In this document: piece by piece, positions 58,301-64,000 of the stretch
Layout: every line of letters starts with the position of its first letter
How positions within the stretch are numbered: position 1 is the first letter of the stretch
NCBI RefSeq assembly: GCF_023520895.1
Contig: NZ_CP026029.1
Location: forward strand, 5,084,001-5,148,000
DNA from: Paenibacillus sp. PK3_47
Lineage (GTDB): Bacteria; Bacillota; Bacilli; Paenibacillales; Paenibacillaceae
DNA length: 64,000 bases
Reading direction: 5' to 3'
Made by a program: the position numbers and the translations under genes
The notes under the pieces: model-generated
Told to the model about the DNA's origin: nothing
The model's input: only the letters and a program-made list of their open reading frames with translations
Databases searched by the model: none

Positions 58301-60945
58301 TTTTGTCTTCCGGACCGGTTGAGCCTGCACTGACTTCGCTTCCGGCTGAAGAAACCGCAGCGCCGGAAAGCGGCGCTGAGTCTGCAGAAACGCCTGCAGC
58401 AGCAGAAACTCCGGCACCTGAAAGCAGTGCAGAACCTGCAGCAGCGCCTGCTGAAGCAGGGGCAACTGAAGAAACGGCTGTTCCGCAAATGGGAGCAATG
58501 GCTTTGAATACTACCGTAAGTGAAGCCACTTACAGCTACGTAGTTCCGGCTAACCCTTTGCTGAACGGTACGCAGTATATCCACCTTATGGTGAAACATA
58601 GCGACAAAACTTATTACTATTCGAAAGCTTATTATTTTGACAATGAAGCACCTGAAGTTACCTTCAGTATTAATGCCATTCCTTATCCGCTTCCAGAACA
58701 CAAGACACTCGTGAATGTGTCGGAGTTCTACAGCAAGAAAGGACTTGTCAGCAAATATCAATGGGTTCTGGAAAAGGAAGGAGCACCAGCAACGGCACCT
58801 GCACAATCTTCCACTGAGTGGCTGGATCTGCCTTCGGACGGAACAGCGGTTGTTGACGGTAAAAAACTGCAGGCAGGAGAAATTGCTGATTACAGATTGT
58901 ATGTACTCGCCACTGATGGAGCAGGAAACAGCTCGGTTAAGGCAAGCACAGGAACCTTCAAAGTATCAGCGGCTTCAAAACCGGAGACACCACCGGCTGA
59001 TGCCAAATCTTCTCTCATCTATTTGTCTGGTGATGGAAAGGACGGCTACACAGCGATTGTGAAGCTTAGCCTGGATACAGAGGATAAAACAGGTTATGAA
59101 TACTCGGTTTCCCCTGATAACGGGACAAGCTGGATCAACTGGAAGCCATATACCAATTTCGTAGCCGTACAGGTTCCGACAGGTGATCCTGAACAGCTGC
59201 AGGTGTGGGTGAAATACAGAACCCCAGGCGGTTTGATCAGTAAAGCCGCCAAGCTGGACATCGAAGGTGCTTCTACTTCAGTACAGCCTGTTTATGCCCT
59301 TGCTGCTCTGAGTACCACCGGACCGGTCAATGCCACGGTAGGCGCGGATATTGAAATCACGCTTCCGCCGGGTATCCGTGTTGCGCCTTCGAAGATCAAT
59401 CCTTCGCAGCCTGTGCGCACAGGGAATAATTTTAAAATTTACGAGAATGGCTTCTATAGCTTTGATCTGACCGATCTTAGTGATACGACCCGTACAGATA
59501 CACTCTATCTGGTTGTGAAGAATATCGATGGCACCAAGCCGGAAGGAACTGTGGAGTATTCGAACGGGGCGAAAACAAATAACAATGTAACCGCCTATCT
59601 CCAGAGTACCTCTGAACCGGTAACGATCACGAATAATGGCGGCAAAAACGCCTACACGTTCAAAGAGAACGGCACATTCACTTTTGAAATCAAGGATGCA
59701 GCAGGAAATACCAATACGGTGATAGCCGAAGTGAACAATATTAATAAAGAAGCACCAAAAGTAAAAGTAACCCGTTCCTACCAATACGGCGCGAGCGGCG
59801 GCGGCACCTTCAACACTGTGAAAGATAACGCAGGAAATGTGCTGTTCTCCACCGGAGCTACCTTAACGGTAGAAAAAGCGGACAATTCGGACAAGCAGAT
59901 TAAAATTGTCAGTCAGGACAACAGTGTTACATTGACTGAGAATGGAACAGCGTCATTTACAGTTCTCGACGACTATGGCAATACGGCAGTCATTAAAGAG
60001 AAGGTTGACAATATCCTCTCTTCAGCACCGGAAGTCGGAAAGATCACCTACACCTTTGTAGATGCAGAAGGCAAGGCTGTTCCGGAAGACCAGATCGTTA
60101 CAATCGGCGGACAGAAGTATGCCAAAGGTAAAGTGAAGGTTACCCTCAGCGGTTCTGTTACAGCACCTAACAAAATGTTCTTCGGTGTGAGACCGATCGC
60201 TGACGGAGCGGGTTATACGAATGAGATCAGCAGTGCTGGCGGCACATTCAGCTACTCACGCGCTTTTGAAAGCAGCGGGTCCCCGGTAATTGCGATCTCG
60301 GACTTGCTCGGTAATGTGAACAAGGTTCCGGTAACGATAGCGGGACTGGACAACACACCGCCTGAGCTGACCTTGAATAATGAAACAGCAGGTATTGTCC
60401 AGGATAAGAAAGACTTCAACTTCCGTACGGATCTCGGCGGCTTCACCGTTTCCGATAATGTATCCGCAGCAGCGGATGTGAAGGTCTCCATCAGCGGGCT
60501 GGATCTGAGCAAGCTTGGACGCCAGCGTGTGGCGTATACAGCGGTTGACCAGGTCGGGAATCAGACGGTTGTCTATCAGGATGTAGTAGTTGTGAAAGAT
60601 GGCGGACTGCTCATCTTCGGTAACGATACCCTGATCTCTGCTTCCTCCGGAGAATCTGCATTGTTCAATACCAATACCCTTACGTTCAAAGTGACTGGCT
60701 TCAACGTCATGAAGGTTGGCGGTGTGGATAAGGTTAACCAGGCAGGTACCTTTGATATTCTGTATTACCCTGGTCTGTACCGTGAAGGCCAGCTGAAGCT
60801 AGTGAAGGAGAAACTGACCTATAACGAACTTGTAAACAGCCAGTTCAAAGTCAGCTTCCCGAAAACAGGCTGGTACACCATTGTCGTGAGAACCCAAGAG
60901 CGGGACCGCGAATTTGCGACCTTCTTTGTCGGCAGTATGAAATAA
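55339..60945 (+). CDS. Giant secreted Ig-like protein without SLH
   Basis: 1,868 residues from TTG 55339 (AAGGGGGAG ends 7 bases upstream; further in-frame TTG and ATG follow at once). Signal peptide FRKYISLSLIFGMLLSLIPD, cleavage near AAAAGDD. Its start MSKRFRKYISL is homologous to that of the product at 22483, but the mature parts are unlike. Long beta-rich body with Ig-like repeats (DNKGPSITMA, YLKAVDKAGNET, VDAVRPKYSKTAN) and an Ala/Glu/Pro-rich insert at nt 58220-58500. No SLH, sortase motif or transmembrane anchor was found. The next giant gene begins 27 bp downstream, suggesting a two-component secreted complex (inference). Confidence 0.75.
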   Translation: MLMSKRFRKYISLSLIFGMLLSLIPDTWSGQAAAAGDDFEVKFEKSGARVGNMSYPAENAFLNFYNNLEPGFVQTETDKDARYDWAKGDIFAGVDDNEATVTFEVRVKDNPLLHDMALSGQAEVVTGFAVLRRHSGFIWTRHSAITVSVDGKNIINERTGSSQKYNKSATALIKPDSVIKIWVYGEGDDDGEAAGVRGFYLKFQDLKRPVLNNYTFTGNGAERLNTNIDQQELYVKRDENITLSYNFTEPVQPSSVVSANSDYFLRHKLFISEDGTGLPAAGQQQYLTNITYNKDNLKSYQNKISYRYTGVPFHNSGNRPLTPLITGGTTGGAPMDLSMENKLKEAVLRDAAGNKATVNLNNLPSSGSNAYLNGKNVNPFDYDRKGFRVIVDAVRPKYSKTANGIQPEILTGVTLNKGDVIDFTLQLTEEAVIKNGWDEKKTFILFNNGMKAYYVTGKNTKNWTFRMTVPDGLTVETPLLKAIAVSNDAKGGSLPVDMDTDVIQDYAGNLMIQPANYDGIHEEKIAGIEGGDFSLANSKIDWANLFIDNTKPIIGYRYEAGGASNTEYKNKGKITIDANDPSIKVPSLDPTVADRGTERPSRGIYRPSNMSDSASPSVGLVYYWWSQDKADPFASVSGDNYAALKRYALAAKQPSEELYPGQFENVQLSIVNNKTNLLSPPEEAFETDNSGEWYLHTWTADMTWDSARELMQYEKKEAYVKTHQAQYDAWIAEASGSEADKIFYADNQALAAVGQYGDLNVWSLDDFKQDDSNWTHEVGILKLDNKGPSITMAAETSATVQALVQDPHSGVSSVQYQWVKDGLSVDTSSWTPAEYSGTTVTRSTYEDIDEDGSYWLYLKAVDKAGNETIGTPQERPVVVSSEAEIPTQFLPEANPDYVKSHDVTFQISGVTPDFVGYAISSSSIRPGTDDQFTGLEGSVNLTQPMTIESLFEGEDGTAAPAAPFEPELPAEAEAEVTASIGPVAILKLLSSGPVEPALTSLPAEETAAPESGAESAETPAAAETPAPESSAEPAAAPAEAGATEETAVPQMGAMALNTTVSEATYSYVVPANPLLNGTQYIHLMVKHSDKTYYYSKAYYFDNEAPEVTFSINAIPYPLPEHKTLVNVSEFYSKKGLVSKYQWVLEKEGAPATAPAQSSTEWLDLPSDGTAVVDGKKLQAGEIADYRLYVLATDGAGNSSVKASTGTFKVSAASKPETPPADAKSSLIYLSGDGKDGYTAIVKLSLDTEDKTGYEYSVSPDNGTSWINWKPYTNFVAVQVPTGDPEQLQVWVKYRTPGGLISKAAKLDIEGASTSVQPVYALAALSTTGPVNATVGADIEITLPPGIRVAPSKINPSQPVRTGNNFKIYENGFYSFDLTDLSDTTRTDTLYLVVKNIDGTKPEGTVEYSNGAKTNNNVTAYLQSTSEPVTITNNGGKNAYTFKENGTFTFEIKDAAGNTNTVIAEVNNINKEAPKVKVTRSYQYGASGGGTFNTVKDNAGNVLFSTGATLTVEKADNSDKQIKIVSQDNSVTLTENGTASFTVLDDYGNTAVIKEKVDNILSSAPEVGKITYTFVDAEGKAVPEDQIVTIGGQKYAKGKVKVTLSGSVTAPNKMFFGVRPIADGAGYTNEISSAGGTFSYSRAFESSGSPVIAISDLLGNVNKVPVTIAGLDNTPPELTLNNETAGIVQDKKDFNFRTDLGGFTVSDNVSAAADVKVSISGLDLSKLGRQRVAYTAVDQVGNQTVVYQDVVVVKDGGLLIFGNDTLISASSGESALFNTNTLTFKVTGFNVMKVGGVDKVNQAGTFDILYYPGLYREGQLKLVKEKLTYNELVNSQFKVSFPKTGWYTIVVRTQERDREFATFFVGSMK

Positions 60946-60972
60946 ATGAAAGATGAACAGGGGGAACGCTAG

Positions 60973-63900
60973 GTGAATTTGTTTAAACGCATTACGGCGG
61001 TAATGCTCACATTTATCATGGTATTCCTGTCCACCTCCGAGAGCTTTCATGCTCTCGTAGAGGCGGCCAGCAGTACAAAGACAACCGTTATCCAAAATAA
61101 CTTCATTAAAGTTACTTTGGATAACGAAACCGGACGCTACGGTATCCGGACTGTGGAAGGTCAGCCGATCCGCAAAAATGACGATAACGTAAATTTGCTG
61201 TTCCAGGGAGATGACCCGGAAACGTCATTCACGACGTTCCGGATTGACGGAACCGATTATATTTACGGAAACAAATACAAGTTCGACAACAGCCATTATT
61301 CAGAGACTACTGCACCTAAAGTGGTGGAGAATTCTAACGGCACTAAGCAACTGGAAATGATCTGGAAGATCAAAGGCGTAGAGATCAAACAAATTCTGAT
61401 GCTCTACACCGACAGCGGGGATGCTGTCAATTCCGGTAATGTTAACGTCCGCTATGAAGTGAACAACCGCAGCAATGCGGAGGTTCAAATCGGCAGCCGG
61501 ATCCTGCTGGATACGATGGTCGGCGGCAACGATGGACCGCAGTTCCAAATCGGCACAGCTTACAAGTCTCCGCTGCAGGTAGAGCGGAAGCTGGTGCATA
61601 ATCCGGAGGATAATGCCGGAATCCCTGAAGAGGACAGAGCGTACTTCAAGATTCCTTCCTATTGGGTCATGCGCGACAAGCTGGATCTGAGCAATCCGCA
61701 GGCAACGAATGTTGTAGCTTATGGCTTCAATAACTTTGCGGAACAGAACATTAATATTGTGGATGAGATGATTGTCGGGCACTGGAACGGCCTGGCAAAT
61801 ACGAAATGGGATTATGAGGTGCATCCGAATCTGGATTTCACCAGAGACACCAATGATTACGGAACAGCGGATTCTGCGGTTGCCTTCTACTGGAACCCGG
61901 AGAAGCTGGCAGCCGGAGGCTTCCAGAGCTTCGAGACTGTATACGGTCTCGGAGAGCTTACCGCTCCTGACAAAGTATTCTCAATACGCTACGTAGACCA
62001 GGTTCAGCAGCTGGCTACTGCTCCGCTGGCACAAGGCGAAACCGTTCCGTCGAAGTACGTGGATAACGGAGTTTTCACTGTCACAGCCGAGGTTGAAAAT
62101 CTGCAGGCTTATAATATGGAGCACTCCAAAATCGAAGTGGAGATGACGCTGGAGAGCGGCCTCAGCTTCGTAAGGCAGGATGAAAACGGAAGAGATGTCC
62201 TGGATGCGAACGGCAATCCGGTCCTGGAAAATGACCGCAGCAAAATGCTGGAATTCAAAAAGTCAGCTACTCCTGAAGAAGCTGCAATGGGCATTGAGCC
62301 GAAGTACAAACCGGGTGACGCAATAACAGCGACGTTCCGTGTACAGGCTAAAGGCAGACCTTGGCCGATCACAAAGGAATATATGATTTCTGCGAGAAGC
62401 CCGGAAACGCAAGGCAAGATTGAGGGCATCGAAGATGAAGGGATCAGAGCGCAGTATGAATCTACGCGTACGAACTTCATTCTGCTTCCGCCGGTAGGCG
62501 AAGCAACAGCTACGTATTCTTACGCGCTGTCACCGAAGGAGCTCTACAGCACAGACGTGAAGTATGTGACTGTGAACCTGTCGAACATTGAAGCCTATAA
62601 TACAGGTAATGCCACTACCGCACCGAACTTTGACCTGTTCCTGAAGAATAAGGCAACGGGAGACCGTTACAAGGTCAATGTGCAGGATGCAGTAATTATG
62701 CAGCCGACTGACGACGGATTCTCCGGCGCCATGCGGATTACGTACCGCGGCGGAGATCAAGTGGATAAGGGCGGCAATGTGCTGAAAAGCGGTCTGGGTC
62801 CTGAACTGCCGCTTGGCGAATATCAGGTAGAGATCGACTATAAAGGGGATGCCGGAGGCGACGAGGAAATTGCGGCCTTATACGATATCACGACTCCGCA
62901 ATCCTTCCTGGTTACAGATAATAATGATACTCGGATCCGCGAAGCCGGAGTCCTGGCTCTGTACAGAGAAGCCGTGGATGTCAGCGGCTTGTCAAACGGA
63001 GCTTCGGTAAAAGGTGAACTGCTGGATCAGCTGAATTCACTGTTCCCGAACAAACCTTTTAAAGACGGAGCGTTCCTGTACTCCGCTGTTACAAGCTACA
63101 AGCAGACCAAGGCATTAATCGGAGCGGCAAGCAAAGCGGTAGATCCTGCTTTTGATCTTAAAGAGTTTATGGATGATGCAGCTTTAAAAGAGACTCCGAT
63201 GTATGCATATAAACTGTTTGCAACGGAAAAAGATTATGAAAACTTCCAAAAGGAAGTAGATGCAAAGGATGCTAAATTTGACCGCGAGATTCTGGTTACA
63301 ATCCGCGGGATGATCAAGCAGGTCGGTACGGGTAAAGATGAGCAGGTTATCGTCGATACCAAAACAGAACCGGCCATCATCAACGATGCCGTAGCCTATA
63401 CAGGCAAGGATTTGGCTTTTGTACGCGGGAAGCTGGATATCTTCGGGAAATCCCAGCCTGCGGATATGCCATTCATGGATACCTTGTTCATCAAGGGGGA
63501 TGGAACCCTTAGCGTTGCGAGCAGCGGGTTTGTTTTCCATAAAGGAGAATGGACGCTCGACTTCTTCAACGGCTTCACCAAGTCCCTTGGAGACGGCGGC
63601 TTCAATCCTACGAATATCAAAAAGCCGGTAACTGAGAAAAAAGACAATGAATCGAAACATAATCCTGAAGACAGCAGCCTTAACGGCAGTCTGAAATGGG
63701 CCCTTGGCGCTGTCGGTGACAGACTGAATCCGCTGCGTCAGATTATGATCGAAGATGTGTACTTCAATAAGCAGTCGTTGTTCGGAGCTCCAAGCTTTGC
63801 CATTGACGGCTTTGGCTTCAGCTTTAATGACTATATTCTTAGAGAAGGCGGTATCTCCTTCGGAGGCTCGCTGTCCCTCAAGGTCGTAAGTGCAGAAATC

Positions 63901-64000
63901 AAGAATGTAATCTTCAACAGCGCAGGCTTCTATGGAGTAGATGCTGCACTGGGATTCGGCCTGCAGGACAACATGGGCTTGTTCGAACCAGCGAAGAAAA
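60973..64000 (+). CDS. Giant secreted protein, 3' end outside the window (partial)
   Basis: Open from GTG 60973 to the window end, at least 1,009 codons. GGGGGA lies about 8-9 bases upstream. Signal peptide NLFKRITAVMLTFIMVFLS, cleavage near ALVEAASS. The mature N-terminus NFIKVTLDNETGRYGIRTV, with DGTDYIYGNKYKF further on, is rich in beta strands. Later segments include FKKSATPEEAAMGIEPKY, an Ig-like ARSPETQG region, an LxLYREAVDVSGLSNG helical part and a Gly/Phe-rich FSFNDYILREGGISFGGSLS part with repeated amphipathic beta strands. No family recognised. Same operon as the preceding giant. Confidence 0.75.
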   Translation, partial: MNLFKRITAVMLTFIMVFLSTSESFHALVEAASSTKTTVIQNNFIKVTLDNETGRYGIRTVEGQPIRKNDDNVNLLFQGDDPETSFTTFRIDGTDYIYGNKYKFDNSHYSETTAPKVVENSNGTKQLEMIWKIKGVEIKQILMLYTDSGDAVNSGNVNVRYEVNNRSNAEVQIGSRILLDTMVGGNDGPQFQIGTAYKSPLQVERKLVHNPEDNAGIPEEDRAYFKIPSYWVMRDKLDLSNPQATNVVAYGFNNFAEQNINIVDEMIVGHWNGLANTKWDYEVHPNLDFTRDTNDYGTADSAVAFYWNPEKLAAGGFQSFETVYGLGELTAPDKVFSIRYVDQVQQLATAPLAQGETVPSKYVDNGVFTVTAEVENLQAYNMEHSKIEVEMTLESGLSFVRQDENGRDVLDANGNPVLENDRSKMLEFKKSATPEEAAMGIEPKYKPGDAITATFRVQAKGRPWPITKEYMISARSPETQGKIEGIEDEGIRAQYESTRTNFILLPPVGEATATYSYALSPKELYSTDVKYVTVNLSNIEAYNTGNATTAPNFDLFLKNKATGDRYKVNVQDAVIMQPTDDGFSGAMRITYRGGDQVDKGGNVLKSGLGPELPLGEYQVEIDYKGDAGGDEEIAALYDITTPQSFLVTDNNDTRIREAGVLALYREAVDVSGLSNGASVKGELLDQLNSLFPNKPFKDGAFLYSAVTSYKQTKALIGAASKAVDPAFDLKEFMDDAALKETPMYAYKLFATEKDYENFQKEVDAKDAKFDREILVTIRGMIKQVGTGKDEQVIVDTKTEPAIINDAVAYTGKDLAFVRGKLDIFGKSQPADMPFMDTLFIKGDGTLSVASSGFVFHKGEWTLDFFNGFTKSLGDGGFNPTNIKKPVTEKKDNESKHNPEDSSLNGSLKWALGAVGDRLNPLRQIMIEDVYFNKQSLFGAPSFAIDGFGFSFNDYILREGGISFGGSLSLKVVSAEIKNVIFNSAGFYGVDAALGFGLQDNMGLFEPAKK

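Overview
The window looks like chromosomal DNA of a Paenibacillus-type member of the Bacillota. Evidence: strong AAGGAGG-like ribosome binding sites, frequent TTG and GTG starts, U-tailed hairpin terminators, three secreted proteins ending in S-layer homology (SLH) domains, three secreted proteins with copper-amine-oxidase-N ('stalk') domains, a Btr/Feu/BesA-type siderophore cluster and a dgk-dck pair close to the Bacillus ones. G+C looks like about one half by eye. No rRNA, tRNA, CRISPR array, phage or intact insertion sequence was seen. The genus is an inference from gene content.

Layout. 0-4 kb: tail of an unknown gene, an FAD oxidoreductase, a UbiD-type decarboxylase and an orphan flgB. 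4-7 kb: a helix-turn-helix regulator facing a secreted stalk-domain protein. 7-16 kb: a UgpA/UgpE/UgpB-like ABC importer, a convergent GT4 glycosyltransferase and a large SLH-anchored beta-propeller protein. PhoP-box-like repeats upstream suggest a phosphate-starvation module. 16-21.8 kb: GNAT, VOC protein, chemoreceptor, SDR epimerase, ECF sigma factor, and ClpP followed by a small Sm-like protein. 21.8-28 kb: an array of palindromes, a long leader and a 1,895-residue SLH protein. 28-33 kb: a Fur-box-flanked Btr-like regulator, two FeuB/FeuC-like permeases and a BesA-like esterase, without feuA. 33-37.7 kb: the carboxyspermidine route to spermidine and an APH-family kinase, flanked on both sides by copies of one short palindromic repeat. 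37.7-43.9 kb: an RCC1/stalk protein, a 7-TM histidine kinase convergent with a NarL-type response regulator, a cytochrome P450 and an XRE regulator. 44-53.5 kb: a stalk protein plus a 2,684-residue SLH giant. 53.7-55 kb: dgk-dck. 55-64 kb: a second copy of the long leader driving a 1,868-residue secreted protein and a further giant secreted protein that runs off the window.

The dominant theme is cell-surface architecture: five very large exported proteins take up close to half of the window. Two of them, otherwise unrelated in sequence, share a roughly 300-bp leader and signal-peptide start. That shared leader, the palindrome arrays and the tandem giant pair at the right end are the features least explained by known families.
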